This document shows positions 44,228-53,269 of a DNA stretch of 64,000 bases, in pieces. This DNA comes from Nocardia brasiliensis IFM 10847 (GTDB lineage: Bacteria; Actinomycetota; Actinomycetes; Mycobacteriales; Mycobacteriaceae), in contig NZ_BAUA01000196.1 of assembly GCF_000710915.1 (NCBI RefSeq), positions 33,984 to 97,983 on the forward strand. The letters are read 5' to 3'. The translations under genes and the position numbers were made by a program. The stretch's first letter is position 1. Each line of letters opens with the position of its first letter. The notes beneath the pieces were generated by a model, which did not search any database, had not been told where the DNA came from, and saw nothing but the letters and a program-made list of their open reading frames with translations.

Positions 44228-45729
44228 CCGCTGCGGCAATGCTCGAGGTCCGTGGCGTCGGCAAGGCCTACGGCGGGGTCACCGCCCTGCGCGAGGCCGA
44301 GCTGACCGTGCGCGAGGGCACCGTGCACGCGCTGCTCGGAGAGAACGGTGCGGGGAAGTCGACATTGATCAAAGTCGTGTCGGGTGCGGTGGCGCCCGAT
44401 CAGGGCAACCTGCGCCTCGGCGGGCGTGCGGTGTCGTTCAGCTCGACCGCCCAGGCCGCCCGGCACGGCGTGGCGGTGGTGTCCCAGGAATTGAATCTCT
44501 TCCCGGATCTCGATGTGCTGGCCAATCTGTATCCGATGCGCGAGCCGACCCGAGGACCGTTCCGGCACCGGGCCGCGATGGTCGCGCGCGCCGAACCGGT
44601 GCTGGCGCAGCTGGGTCTCGACGTCGATGTCCGCCGTGCGCTCGGCACCCTGTCCCTGGCACAGCGGCAGCTGGTGGAGATCGCCAAGGCGCTGATCGCG
44701 CAGCCGCGCGTGCTGATCCTGGACGAACCGACCTCGGCACTGGACGAGGCGGGCACCCGTCGACTGCTGAATATTGTTCGGGTACTTCGCGAACGCCGGG
44801 TCGCGGTGGTGTTCGTGTCACACATCCTGGAGGAGGTGATGGCGCTGTGCGACGAGATCACCGTGCTGCGCGACGGCCGCACCGTGCTCTCGGCGGTACC
44901 GCGCGCGGAGCTGGACCTGGCGCAGGTGGTGACGGCCATGCTCGGCGAGCGCGGCAGCGCCGCAGCCGAAGTGGCGGTGCCGCGCCCGTCCGGACCGGTG
45001 CGCGGTGCGCTGCGCGTGCAGGGCGTGGCCGTGCCCGGCCGGTTGCGCGGCCTCGAATTCACTGCCGCGCCAGGGGAGATCGTCGGTATCGCGGGGCTGG
45101 TCGGTTCGGGTCACACCGCGGTCATCGACGTCATTGCGGGGTTGTGCGCACCCAGTGCCGGGCGGATCACGCTCCCGGACGGTCGATCCGGACCGTCGGA
45201 CCTGCGTGCGGCGATCGCCGCCGGGGTGGCGTTGGTATCCGGCGACCGGCGGCGGCTCGGGCTGATGCTGGACAAGCCGGTGTGGGAGAACTTGGCCCAG
45301 GTCCGATCGGTGGCGTTGGGCCGCGACGGTGCCCTGCTGACGCCCGGCATGTTGCGGGCGCGCGCCCGGGAACTGGTGCGACGGCTGCGGATTCGTACCG
45401 CCGACGTCGATCTGGCCTGTGGGTTGCTCTCGGGTGGAAACCAGCAGAAGGTCGTGCTGGCGAAATGGCTGGCGGCCGAGCCGTCGGTACTGTTGCTCGA
45501 CGATCCCACGCGCGGCGTGGACGTCGGCGGCAAGGCGGATCTGCACGCCCTGCTGCGCACCGCGGCCGCGACGACGGTGGTGCTGCTCTGCTCGACGGAC
45601 CTCGATGAGCTTGCGGCCCTGTGCGATCGGGTGCTGGTGCTGTATCGCGGGCGCTTGTGCGCGACGCTCGAGGGCGACCGGATCGATCAGCACACCCTGC
45701 TGCACGCCATGAATACCGGTGCGGTCTGA
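44224..45729 (+). CDS. ABC transporter double ATPase (RbsA/MglA type)
   Basis: A 501-residue protein with two ATP-binding cassettes. First: Walker A LLGENGAGKSTLIK, signature TLSLAQRQLVEIAKAL, Walker B VLILDEPTSAL. Second: degenerate Walker A GLVGSGHTAVI, signature LLSGGNQQKVVLAKWL, LLLDDPTRGVDVGGK. The second Walker A lacks the usual Lys, as is common in MglA/RbsA proteins. Coupled to the binding protein gene by an ATGA overlap. Confidence 0.92.
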   Translation: MTAAAMLEVRGVGKAYGGVTALREAELTVREGTVHALLGENGAGKSTLIKVVSGAVAPDQGNLRLGGRAVSFSSTAQAARHGVAVVSQELNLFPDLDVLANLYPMREPTRGPFRHRAAMVARAEPVLAQLGLDVDVRRALGTLSLAQRQLVEIAKALIAQPRVLILDEPTSALDEAGTRRLLNIVRVLRERRVAVVFVSHILEEVMALCDEITVLRDGRTVLSAVPRAELDLAQVVTAMLGERGSAAAEVAVPRPSGPVRGALRVQGVAVPGRLRGLEFTAAPGEIVGIAGLVGSGHTAVIDVIAGLCAPSAGRITLPDGRSGPSDLRAAIAAGVALVSGDRRRLGLMLDKPVWENLAQVRSVALGRDGALLTPGMLRARARELVRRLRIRTADVDLACGLLSGGNQQKVVLAKWLAAEPSVLLLDDPTRGVDVGGKADLHALLRTAAATTVVLLCSTDLDELAALCDRVLVLYRGRLCATLEGDRIDQHTLLHAMNTGAV

Positions 45730-45743
45730 CCCTGCCCGCGGCG

Positions 45744-45759
45744 AAATCGTATATGATCG
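45744..45759. promoter_or_regulatory. ATCGTATATGAT motif before AraC gene 2
   Basis: AAATCGTATATGATCG, an imperfect palindrome, 35 bp before the AraC start. It shares AAATCGTATAT-AT with the central promoter at 28580-28593, suggesting a common GntR-type regulator. Confidence 0.5.
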
Positions 45760-45793
45760 TTACTCGCCGGTGCCGCATCATCGAGGAGGGCAC

Positions 45794-46780
45794 ATGTCAG
45801 TGGCGATGCCGCCGCGGTGGCCGCGGGTGGATCGATTCGACAGTTTCCGCGACGCCGTCTCCCACACCTTCGTGCCCCTGCAGGTGGAACGCGTCGGACG
45901 CGAACCGTTCGACGGCCGATTGCGCAGTGTGGCACTGGGTTCGCTGCAGGTGACCGAGATCGGCGCCACCCCGCACGTGGTGCGCCGGACCGCCGCGTTG
46001 ATCGCACGGTCCGATCCGGAATGCTACAAACTGGGCGTGCAGTTGCAAGGAGCCTGCCTGCTGACTCAGGACGACCGGGAAACCCGTTTGGCGGAGGGCG
46101 ATTTCGCGATCTACGACACGAGTCGCCCGTACGCGATGGCGTTCGATGGACCCTACCGCCAACTCGTGCTGATGCTGCCGCGGCGGTCGCTGTGCCTGCC
46201 CGAGAATCGGATCGCCGCGGTCACCGCGCGCCGAGTACCCGGCGACGACGGTGCGGGCGCGCTGTTGTCGATGCTGCTGCGTGAGCTGGCCGACCACCTG
46301 GACGAGGTCGCCGGACCGGCCGAAACCCGTTTGGCGGACAATATCGTCGATCTGCTCGTCACCGTTCTCGGCGCCCGGCTCGATCTGCTCGCGGCGACCC
46401 GGTCCGTGGTACGACGTCCGCTCACCGCCCAGCTCATGTCCTATATCGAAGGGCATCTCGGCGACGGAGATCTCGCGCCGCAGCGCATCGCTTCCGCGCA
46501 CTTCATCTCGACCCGCTACTTGCACAAGCTCTTTCACGAGCAGTCGACCACCGTCGCGGGCTGGATCCGGGAGCGGCGGCTGGAACGCTGCCGCCGCGAT
46601 CTGCGCGACCCGCTGCGGCGTGACCGCTCGATCGCCGCGATTGCCGCGCGCTGGGGTTTCCCCGACGCCGCGCATTTCAGCCGGACCTTCCGCGCGGCGT
46701 ACGGGCTCAGTCCGCACGAGTACCGGTGCGCGCAACGCGCGCAACCGGTCTCGTCACCCGTTGTGCCTCACGATTCCTGA
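45794..46780 (+). CDS. AraC-family regulator 2 of the monoamine island
   Basis: A 328-residue regulator with an AraC-binding-2 sensing domain (YKLGVQLQGACLLTQDDRET) and C-terminal HTH pair (PQRIASAHFISTRYLHKLFH, then RWGFPDAAHFSRTFRAAYGL). ATG 45794 has AGGAGG just upstream. Its 3' end overlaps the convergent permease gene by 13 bp. Layout and HTH sequence resemble AraC protein 1 at 38926. Confidence 0.88.
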   Translation: MSVAMPPRWPRVDRFDSFRDAVSHTFVPLQVERVGREPFDGRLRSVALGSLQVTEIGATPHVVRRTAALIARSDPECYKLGVQLQGACLLTQDDRETRLAEGDFAIYDTSRPYAMAFDGPYRQLVLMLPRRSLCLPENRIAAVTARRVPGDDGAGALLSMLLRELADHLDEVAGPAETRLADNIVDLLVTVLGARLDLLAATRSVVRRPLTAQLMSYIEGHLGDGDLAPQRIASAHFISTRYLHKLFHEQSTTVAGWIRERRLERCRRDLRDPLRRDRSIAAIAARWGFPDAAHFSRTFRAAYGLSPHEYRCAQRAQPVSSPVVPHDS

Positions 46781-48177
46781 ACGGGATCGGGTAGCTGCCA
46801 GCGGTCCGGCCGCGGCCGCAGATAGATCAGGTAGTAGGCGCAGCCGAGCAGCATCGCGGCGACCGCGACCACCATCTGCTGCCAGGACGCGTCGATGACG
46901 CTGTAGCCCGCGTAGCCCATGGCGGCGACGACCACGATCGGCGGCAGCGGCCACAGCGGCATGCGGTAGCCGCCGGACGCCGGGCGACTGCGCACCCGGA
47001 ACGCGGCCAGCGCGACGAACAGATACACCAGGACCAGTCCGGCGCCGGTAGCGGTGATCAGCCAGGACAGCGGCAGCACGGCCGCCGCGACGGCGGCCGC
47101 CGCACCCACCGTGATAGTCGCGAGCGCGGGCGTATGCCACCGCGGGTGCACGCTGCCCAGTGCCCGATCGATCGGGTCGGGCCAGCTGCGGTCGCGCGCC
47201 GAGGCGAAGAGCAGCCGCGAGATCTGCAAGATGATCGCGATCACCGCGTTCACGATCGCTATGGCGATACCGATGCTGACCAGCGTGTTCACCGTGGCTC
47301 CGCCGCGAGCGGTGAGGAAATGGTTCATTGGGGCCGCACTGCTGAGCAATTCGGTCAGCGAGGGTGCGCCGAGCACGACGGCCGCGAGCGGCACGATCTC
47401 GATGGCGACGGTCGCGGCCAGGCAGATCATGATCACGCGGCCGATGGTGCGCTTGGCGTCCTTGGTCTCCTCCGCGTAATAGACCGCTGCGCCGTAGCCG
47501 TTGTAGCCGAACAGCGCGACCGGAACGAGAGCGATCAAGGCGCCGATGCCGATTTGCGTCTGGACGCCCTCGGCCAGGGTGGTCGCGTGCCACCACTGCG
47601 ACGGTCCGCGTTCGATGTTGCTGAAGCCGAGGAAGGCCAGCACCGCGATCGCCGCGATCTCGACGCACAGGAAAACGCCGGTGACCCAGGCATTCGCCTT
47701 GATGTCGAGGATCGCGATGCCGGTCGTCACCACGATGACGCCGATGCCGACCCATTTGCCGCCGAGCTGGGGTACCGCGACGCCGAGGTAGTCACCGGTG
47801 CCCAGGGCGATGACCGCGATGATCAGCACCCCGTTCACCAGTGTGAGCGCGAACAGCGCGAACCCGATGGGGCGGCCGAGTAGTCTTGCGGCCCAGGTGT
47901 ATTCGCCGCCGGTGATCGGGAAGGTGGTGGCCAGCTCGGCGTAACAGAGGCCGATGAACACCGAAGCCACCGCCGCGATCGCCAGGGTCAGCACCGATGC
48001 GCCGCCCGCCGCCAGCAAGATCGCCGGAATGATGATGAACACGCTGGACGCGGGGGTGACCGCGGACAGCGTGATCAGGATGTTCTCGCCCATGCCGAGC
48101 GCTCGGGAGAGCTGCTGGCGGTAGCGCGGGTGTCGATGGTCGTCGTCGGCGGTGTGGCCGGTGGTCTGGGTCGCCAT
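46768..48177 (-). CDS. APC-family amino acid permease
   Basis: A 469-residue, 12-segment APC transporter (GMGENILITLSAVTPASSVF; GYNGYGAAVYYAEETKDAKR; LLFASARDRSWPDPIDRALG). It probably imports amino acids, amines or small peptide-derived compounds. It is divergent from a TetR and a DmpA-type aminopeptidase, with an 8-bp-arm inverted repeat starting 11 bp before its ATG, so it is likely repressed by that TetR. Distinct from the APC genes at 31974 and 58660. Confidence 0.88.
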   Translation of the reverse strand: MATQTTGHTADDDHRHPRYRQQLSRALGMGENILITLSAVTPASSVFIIIPAILLAAGGASVLTLAIAAVASVFIGLCYAELATTFPITGGEYTWAARLLGRPIGFALFALTLVNGVLIIAVIALGTGDYLGVAVPQLGGKWVGIGVIVVTTGIAILDIKANAWVTGVFLCVEIAAIAVLAFLGFSNIERGPSQWWHATTLAEGVQTQIGIGALIALVPVALFGYNGYGAAVYYAEETKDAKRTIGRVIMICLAATVAIEIVPLAAVVLGAPSLTELLSSAAPMNHFLTARGGATVNTLVSIGIAIAIVNAVIAIILQISRLLFASARDRSWPDPIDRALGSVHPRWHTPALATITVGAAAAVAAAVLPLSWLITATGAGLVLVYLFVALAAFRVRSRPASGGYRMPLWPLPPIVVVAAMGYAGYSVIDASWQQMVVAVAAMLLGCAYYLIYLRPRPDRWQLPDPVQES

Positions 48178-48187
48178 GGCCGGTCCT

Positions 48188-48210
48188 TTCTTTGATGTAC
48201 CGTCAAAGAA
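48188..48210. promoter_or_regulatory. TTCTTTGA/TCAAAGAA operator-like inverted repeat
   Basis: Perfect 8-bp arms with a 7-bp spacer, 11 bp upstream of the permease start and in the divergent region with tetR. Very likely the TetR operator. Confidence 0.7.
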
Positions 48211-48294
48211 TGACCTAAAGTTGCTGTGGAGATCTGATTTTCATGGTTTTGCAAAGTTGATTTAGCATCAGTGCCGAGAAAACAGGAGGGGTGA

Positions 48295-48912
48295 ATGGCA
48301 CGCCGGAAGGATCAGGAGCAGGCGCGTCGGGTGATTCTCGACGCGGCGCTCACCGCGGTGTCCGATCGCGGCGTCGGCAAGCTCAAGATCCGTGAGGTTG
48401 CCGAAACCGCGGGGGTATCACCCGCGACGGTGCACTACTACTTCGACGATCTCGACAACCTGTTGCGCGAGGTGCATCGCGAGGCCAGCGACCGGTTCTT
48501 CGGCGGCAGGCTGGCCATGGTCGCGCGGATCGGCGATGCGCGCGCGAAGATCGGCGCGCTGATCTGGGCGGGCCTGCCCGCCTCGGACGCCGACGAACTG
48601 GTGGTCGCGCTGTACCGGTTGGCCGCCTATCGCAGCGTCGCCGCCGAACACGGAGATCGGATCACCGCACTGTTCGAACAGCAGGTCGCGGTGTACCTGA
48701 GCGCGTTGGAGGTGGGTATCGCACAGGGGCACTTCACGATCGATGCGCCCGTCCTCGATGTCGCGGCGAATCTGGTCGCGCTGGAGGACGCCTATGGCCT
48801 GCACATCGTCAGCCGGAACCGGTCGATCACGAAAAACCGTGCCGCCGAACTGATCTGCTCCTACGCGCGGACAGCCACGGGCTGCGCCGACATCACCACA
48901 CCCGAAGGATGA
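48295..48912 (+). CDS. TetR-family regulator of permease/aminopeptidase
   Basis: A 205-residue TetR protein; HTH LKIREVAETAGVSPATVHYY at about residues 27-46. The gene begins after GGAGGGG-like sequence and is separated by only 4 bp from the downstream P1-family peptidase, so the two are co-transcribed. It faces a divergent APC permease across a clear inverted repeat. Ligand is probably an amino acid or amide handled by these neighbours. Confidence 0.9.
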   Translation: MARRKDQEQARRVILDAALTAVSDRGVGKLKIREVAETAGVSPATVHYYFDDLDNLLREVHREASDRFFGGRLAMVARIGDARAKIGALIWAGLPASDADELVVALYRLAAYRSVAAEHGDRITALFEQQVAVYLSALEVGIAQGHFTIDAPVLDVAANLVALEDAYGLHIVSRNRSITKNRAAELICSYARTATGCADITTPEG

Positions 48913-48916
48913 GCCG

Positions 48917-50092
48917 ATGACCGAGCTGCACTCGTTCGCCCCGGACGGACGCCCGCGGGCCCGGGCCCTCGGCATCGCCCCCGAGGGTGAACCGGGACCG
49001 TGGAACGCCATCACCGACGTGCCCGGTGTGGCGGTGGGGTATCAGACCTTGATCGCCGGCGAGGGGCCGATGCGGGTGGGCGCGGGTCCGGTCCGCACCG
49101 GCGTGACGGCGGTGCTGCCGCGCGGCCGGTCCGGTCTCGGTCGGCCGTGCGCCGCGGGCCGCTACTCGCTCAACGGGAACGGCGAAATGACCGGCACCGC
49201 ATGGATCGACGAGGTGGGGCAGCTGGCTATGCCCGTCACGATCTCCAACACCCATGCCATCGGGGCGTGTCACACCGGGGCGATCCAGTGGATCAACCAG
49301 ACCGATCCGGCGCTGGCCCGGCAGTGGCTGCTGCCCGTCTGCGCCGAAACCTGGGACGGCTATCTCAATGACATCAACGGCGGTCATGTCACGCCGGAAA
49401 ACGTTGTCGCCGCATTGGATTCGGCCCGCAGCGCGCCGCTGGACGAAGGCTCGGTCGGCGGCGGCACCGGAATGAACTGCTACGGGTTCAAAGGGGGCAG
49501 CGGCACCGCGTCGAGACGGGTCGAGTTCGGGGCGCACACGTACACCGTCGGTGTGTTCCTCCAGGCGAATTTCGGTGCGCGCCGAGAACTGACGATCCGG
49601 GGGCACCGCGTCGGCGCGGAGCTCGACGTGCCCAACCCGATGGAAACGACGGACTGGGGTGTCGCACCCGATCAATCGCCGGCTGCGCCAGGCGGTTCGG
49701 GTTCGGTCATCGTCGTCGTCGCGACCGATGCGCCGTTGGATCCGTTGCAGTGCACCGCGATGGCCCGCCGGGTGCCGTTCGGGCTGGCCCGCACCGGTAC
49801 CACCGGCAGCCTGTTCTCCGGCGACCTGTTTCTCGCCTTCTCCACGGCGGACGACCGCCCGGCGGACACGGGATTTCCGCTCGGCGAGCCCACCGCCGCC
49901 GAACTCGTCACCACCGCCAGGCTGCCCTGGAACCGGATGGACCCCGTGTACACCGCGGTGGTCCAAGCGGTCGAGGAAGCCGTCCTGAACGCGCTCGTCG
50001 TGAACAGCGCCATGACCGGGCGGGACGGTCATCGGTCGCACGCTCTCCCACACGACCAGCTGAAGGCTCTGCTGGCCAACGGTTTCCGGTGA
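48917..50092 (+). CDS. P1/S58-family DmpA-type aminopeptidase
   Basis: A 391-residue N-terminal-nucleophile hydrolase of the DmpA/BapA family. Visible motifs are TDVPGVAVGY, TISNTHAIGACHTGAIQW, GSVGGGTGMNCYGFKGGSG and the self-cleavage site GGSG/SVIVVVATDAP, where Ser263 would become the N-terminal nucleophile of the beta chain. Family members release N-terminal D-, L- or beta-amino acids from peptides and amides. AAGGA precedes ATG 48917. With the TetR and permease it forms an uptake-and-hydrolysis unit. All key residues are present. Confidence 0.9.
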   Translation: MTELHSFAPDGRPRARALGIAPEGEPGPWNAITDVPGVAVGYQTLIAGEGPMRVGAGPVRTGVTAVLPRGRSGLGRPCAAGRYSLNGNGEMTGTAWIDEVGQLAMPVTISNTHAIGACHTGAIQWINQTDPALARQWLLPVCAETWDGYLNDINGGHVTPENVVAALDSARSAPLDEGSVGGGTGMNCYGFKGGSGTASRRVEFGAHTYTVGVFLQANFGARRELTIRGHRVGAELDVPNPMETTDWGVAPDQSPAAPGGSGSVIVVVATDAPLDPLQCTAMARRVPFGLARTGTTGSLFSGDLFLAFSTADDRPADTGFPLGEPTAAELVTTARLPWNRMDPVYTAVVQAVEEAVLNALVVNSAMTGRDGHRSHALPHDQLKALLANGFR

Positions 50093-51298
50093 TCAGCGGC
50101 CTGCCGCGGTCAGCCGGTGGTCGGCTTCCAGGAGCATCCAGGCACTCAGCTGGACCGAGAGGTCGCGGCTGAGGTTCGCCGGGGTGTCGGCGGGGGAGTA
50201 CATGAGCTGGGGAAAGGTCTGCGGGTGTCGGGGCACCGGGACGGGACGGGTCCAGTCGACGCCGAACAAGGGCAATCCGTCGACCTCGGCACGGTGCCGC
50301 CACGCGGAGTGCGCGGAGGCGTGCACGATCTGCGCGGCGGTGGTGTCGCCCAGCGCTAGTGCGGCTTCGGCGAGGTATCTGGCGAGGATGCCCATGAACA
50401 ACCCGGAGTCGTCGTCGGCGGAGGCGGCGATCACCCCGGCGGTCGTGAGCCGGTCCGCGACCGCGCCGATGAGGTCGGTGGCGCGCCGTAGATGTTTCGA
50501 TTCGCCGGTGCGCGTCGCTAATTCGGTTTCCAGGCCGATGGCGACACCCTGGCAGTAGGTGTGGATGGTGCGCTCCACCCGGCCATCTGGCTCGTGCACG
50601 CCGTCCAGGATCAATCCGCTGCCGGTGTCGCGCAATCGGGTGTCCAGGAAGTCGGCGAGCTGTGCGGCGCGCGACAGTTCGCCCAAGCGGGCCAACGCGA
50701 TACCGGCCGGGCCGATCGCCGGGGTGTTGTAGTACTCGTCGTCGTTGCGCCACGGCAGCGCGCCCACCGCGGGATTCCAGCCTGCGATCAGGTCCCCGGC
50801 CAATTCCGGGACGGCATTGTCGAACCGGACGCCGAGCAGCCGGTCGGCGCGTTCGAGAGCCAGTGCGAGCCAAGACATATCGTCGTAGTAGCGGTTGGTC
50901 CAGCCGGTGAGATTGCGGGCCCGGATGCCCCGGGCCAGCGCGAGCACCCGGTCGACGCGTTCGGGGGTGCGGGCGCGGTCGGCGGCATCCACCGCACAGT
51001 CCAGCAGGTGGGCCTGCCACCAGTAGCACCAGCGCGCGAACGACTGATCCAGCAGGGACGAGGGCCAGACGAGCGTGCCCAGACGCAGGTGCGGGTGACC
51101 CCAGAGGGTGCGCACATGCCGCTGCACGATCGCCTGTTCCGCCAGATCCGCGCGCTGGGCAGGTGATTCGGGGCCGCTGGACACGTTCCCGCTGATCGCC
51201 ACCGCCCGCGTCGGCGGCGTCACGGTGGTGAGCGCGATCGAGGCGCCTGCCGCCAGCAGCACCCTGCGCCTGCTGATCCCCGCATGCCGGCGATCCAT
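50093..51298 (-). CDS. Secreted GH76-like alpha-1,6-mannanase-type protein
   Basis: A 401-residue protein with a Tat-type signal (SRRRVLLAAGASIALTTV, cleaved near residue 34). The mature part is an (alpha/alpha)6-like repeat protein with the GH76 catalytic Asp pair in NRYYDDMSWLALALERADRL (Asp139-Asp140) and RNDDEYYNTPAIGP. GH76 enzymes cleave alpha-1,6-mannan, the backbone of lipomannan in Corynebacteriales. ATG 51298 has GAGGGAG upstream; longer in-frame starts would bury the Tat motif. Convergent and adjacent to the DmpA gene. Substrate not proven. Confidence 0.8.
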   Translation of the reverse strand: MDRRHAGISRRRVLLAAGASIALTTVTPPTRAVAISGNVSSGPESPAQRADLAEQAIVQRHVRTLWGHPHLRLGTLVWPSSLLDQSFARWCYWWQAHLLDCAVDAADRARTPERVDRVLALARGIRARNLTGWTNRYYDDMSWLALALERADRLLGVRFDNAVPELAGDLIAGWNPAVGALPWRNDDEYYNTPAIGPAGIALARLGELSRAAQLADFLDTRLRDTGSGLILDGVHEPDGRVERTIHTYCQGVAIGLETELATRTGESKHLRRATDLIGAVADRLTTAGVIAASADDDSGLFMGILARYLAEAALALGDTTAAQIVHASAHSAWRHRAEVDGLPLFGVDWTRPVPVPRHPQTFPQLMYSPADTPANLSRDLSVQLSAWMLLEADHRLTAAGR

Positions 51299-51490
51299 CC
51301 GCTCGGACTCCCTCGACAACCATCGCCGCGGCCGGCGCCACCCGCCCCGCACTCCAACTCTTCCCGCTCCATGAGATCAGAGCGGAGCAGCGTGCGAGTC
51401 GTGCCCAGAACGAACATTCCGCAAACAGTTTCCGCCGCTCGGCCAGCCCCCAATTACCGCTGCTGGGCAGTGGGGACCGTGTTGGGCACA

Positions 51491-51970
51491 ATGTGGCCGG
51501 TGAACGCACCGCATATCGATCCCGCCGTAGCCGCCGCGGGTCCTGGCCGATCACCGCGCGTATGGGTGCCGGAAGCGGCGGGGGAGAACCGGCTGGCGCT
51601 CGCGGCGATCACGGATGGGCTACTGGTCTTCTTCGTGGCTTTGGCGTTGGCGGTGCGGGTCTTTCACGCGTCCGCGGGTGTCGCGGAGTTCGTGCCGGTG
51701 TTCCTCCCGTGCCTGTTCGGGGTGTCGTTTGTCAACCATGTGGTCGGCACGCTGGTCTTTCGGGCGAGTACGGCCAAACTGCTCTTCGGCATGCGGGTGC
51801 TGCGCTGGAAGGACGGCCGTCGTCCACGCCTGTGGCAGACGGTGTTCCGATGGTTGTTCGGTTTCGTCGTGATCGTGGCCCAGTTCCTGCTCGAAGGCGC
51901 GAGCGTGGGCCAGGCCTGCGGTCTGCGCACCGTGCGCCGGCGCGACGAGCGGCGGTGGGAGGCGGCGTGA
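51491..51970 (+). CDS. RDD-family small membrane protein
   Basis: A 159-residue protein with an RDD-like core: an N-terminal hydrophobic helix (DGLLVFFVALALAVRVF), a second helix, the conserved loop AKLLFGMRVLRWKDGRRP, and a third helix (WLFGFVVIVAQFLLEGASVG). The first helix is preceded by ENRLALAAITD rather than a strict R-x-x-A-x-x-x-D motif. ATG 51491 is chosen; GTG 51500 is possible. Function unknown; RDD proteins are small polytopic proteins, some linked to ion transport. Confidence 0.7.
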   Translation: MWPVNAPHIDPAVAAAGPGRSPRVWVPEAAGENRLALAAITDGLLVFFVALALAVRVFHASAGVAEFVPVFLPCLFGVSFVNHVVGTLVFRASTAKLLFGMRVLRWKDGRRPRLWQTVFRWLFGFVVIVAQFLLEGASVGQACGLRTVRRRDERRWEAA

Positions 51971-51978
51971 GCGGGTGC

Positions 51979-52674
51979 TCAGGGCAGGTCGGAAAACCGG
52001 ACTTCGTGGGCCACGGCGGTGACGTGCAGGCCGTCGGCGCCCGGCTGGATGGCCGTCAGACGGGCGCCGAGCGGTAGCCGCTGCAGCGGCACGGTGAAGG
52101 TGAGCGTGCTGCGCAGCATCGCCAGGGAGATGGTCGGACCGCCGACCGCGGACTGCACGGACACCGGGGTGACCTCGATGCCGCCGTCGGTCGGCGCCAC
52201 CGTCACGACCACCGTTGCGGGCACCGGGATGCCATCCACCGGGAACGTCCCGGTGACGCGCAGGCCCTCGGGACTGTAGGAGATCGACTCCACACCAGAT
52301 GGCGCGAAGCCGCGCACGGCGTCGTACGGCACCACCGCGGTCGCGGTAGCGGTCGCCGCAACGAAATTCGAAGTGCGGCTTTGCAGTACGTCACTCAGCG
52401 GCGCGGCGACATCGACCAGCGTGATATCGAGATCGTGCACCGTCAGGCCCTGTCCGCTCCAGTCGCCGACCCGGATATCGATCTCGCGGTAGGTGCCGTC
52501 GACGGCCTGGGTCAGGAAGGGAAAACCCGTGATATCGACGTTCGGTTGCCGCCCCAGCTGGTATTCCGCGGCGATCTGACGCCCGATCTCGTTCTGCGCC
52601 ACGGTGACCGCGACCCGGTCCCCGACCAGCAGCGCGATCGCCGCGACCACGATCAGAATCAGCAGTCCGCGCAT
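51979..52674 (-). CDS. LmeA-family (DUF2993) envelope protein
   Basis: A 231-residue protein with an N-terminal signal or anchor (LLILIVVAAIALLVGD) and a DUF2993 body (VDITGFPFLTQAVDGTYREI; ISYSPEGLRVTGTFPV). Mycobacterial LmeA is a periplasmic phospholipid-binding protein needed for lipomannan mannan elongation. Seen: family pattern and length. Inferred: a similar envelope role. It converges on the RDD gene with 8 bp between stops. Confidence 0.82.
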   Translation of the reverse strand: MRGLLILIVVAAIALLVGDRVAVTVAQNEIGRQIAAEYQLGRQPNVDITGFPFLTQAVDGTYREIDIRVGDWSGQGLTVHDLDITLVDVAAPLSDVLQSRTSNFVAATATATAVVPYDAVRGFAPSGVESISYSPEGLRVTGTFPVDGIPVPATVVVTVAPTDGGIEVTPVSVQSAVGGPTISLAMLRSTLTFTVPLQRLPLGARLTAIQPGADGLHVTAVAHEVRFSDLP

Positions 52675-52680
52675 GTACTC

Positions 52681-52724
52681 ACCCGTTCGCCCATCCCACC
52701 ATCATGCTGTGCGGGCGAGCGGGT
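52681..52724. repeat. 12-bp inverted repeat between lmeA-like and ybaY-like genes
   Basis: ACCCGTTCGCCC (52681-52692) and GGGCGAGCGGGT (52713-52724) are complementary at 11 of 12 positions, with a 20-bp spacer, just upstream of the lmeA-like start. Could be an operator or a 5' UTR hairpin. Confidence 0.4.
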
Positions 52725-52834
52725 GCAAGCCGCCAGGCGATCTACGCCGCATGCGGCTCGCGCCGGATTAGGGTTCGATTAGAGGGCTCTTAAGATCCTG
52801 CCGCCACGGCAAACTGCTGGTTATCGTCGATGTC

Positions 52835-53260
52835 ATGACCGACAAGACGCGATGGACCGCGGGAGCCGGGGCGGCCCTGCTGCTGGCCGGTGCGGTGGGA
52901 TTCTCGCTGACGCATTCGGCAGCACGGGCGGATCCGATCGAGCCGCTCGTCGTCACGGGGGAGCTGAGCTTCGAGGGCGGGACCCCGCCGGAACGCTCCG
53001 TGATCACGGTTCGACTGGCGGATGTCTCACTGATGGACGCGCCGTCGGTCGAACTGACCCGGCAAGAACTCACCGGTGCGCAACCCGCTCGCTTCGAACT
53101 GCGCACCGACCGCGCCGGTGCCGATGCCCGCCGCACGCTCGCCGTGTCGGCGGACGTCTATGTCGACGGCAAGCTGCGCTGGATCACCGATACGCGCAAT
53201 ACGGTGCCCAGCGAAGCTCCGGTGCCCACCCTGCACCTTTCCCTCATCGCGGTGCCGTAA
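52835..53260 (+). CDS. YbaY/YscW-like secreted protein
   Basis: A 141-residue protein with a Sec signal (GAALLLAGAVGFSLTHSAARA, cleaved before DP). The beta-rich YbaY-type domain follows (VITVRLADVSLMDAPSVELT; ARFELRTDRAGADARRTLAV; WITDTRNTVPSEAPVPTLHL). No lipobox Cys is present, unlike many relatives. Function of the family is unclear. ATG 52835. Confidence 0.7.
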   Translation: MTDKTRWTAGAGAALLLAGAVGFSLTHSAARADPIEPLVVTGELSFEGGTPPERSVITVRLADVSLMDAPSVELTRQELTGAQPARFELRTDRAGADARRTLAVSADVYVDGKLRWITDTRNTVPSEAPVPTLHLSLIAVP

Positions 53261-53269
53261 CCGGACCGC

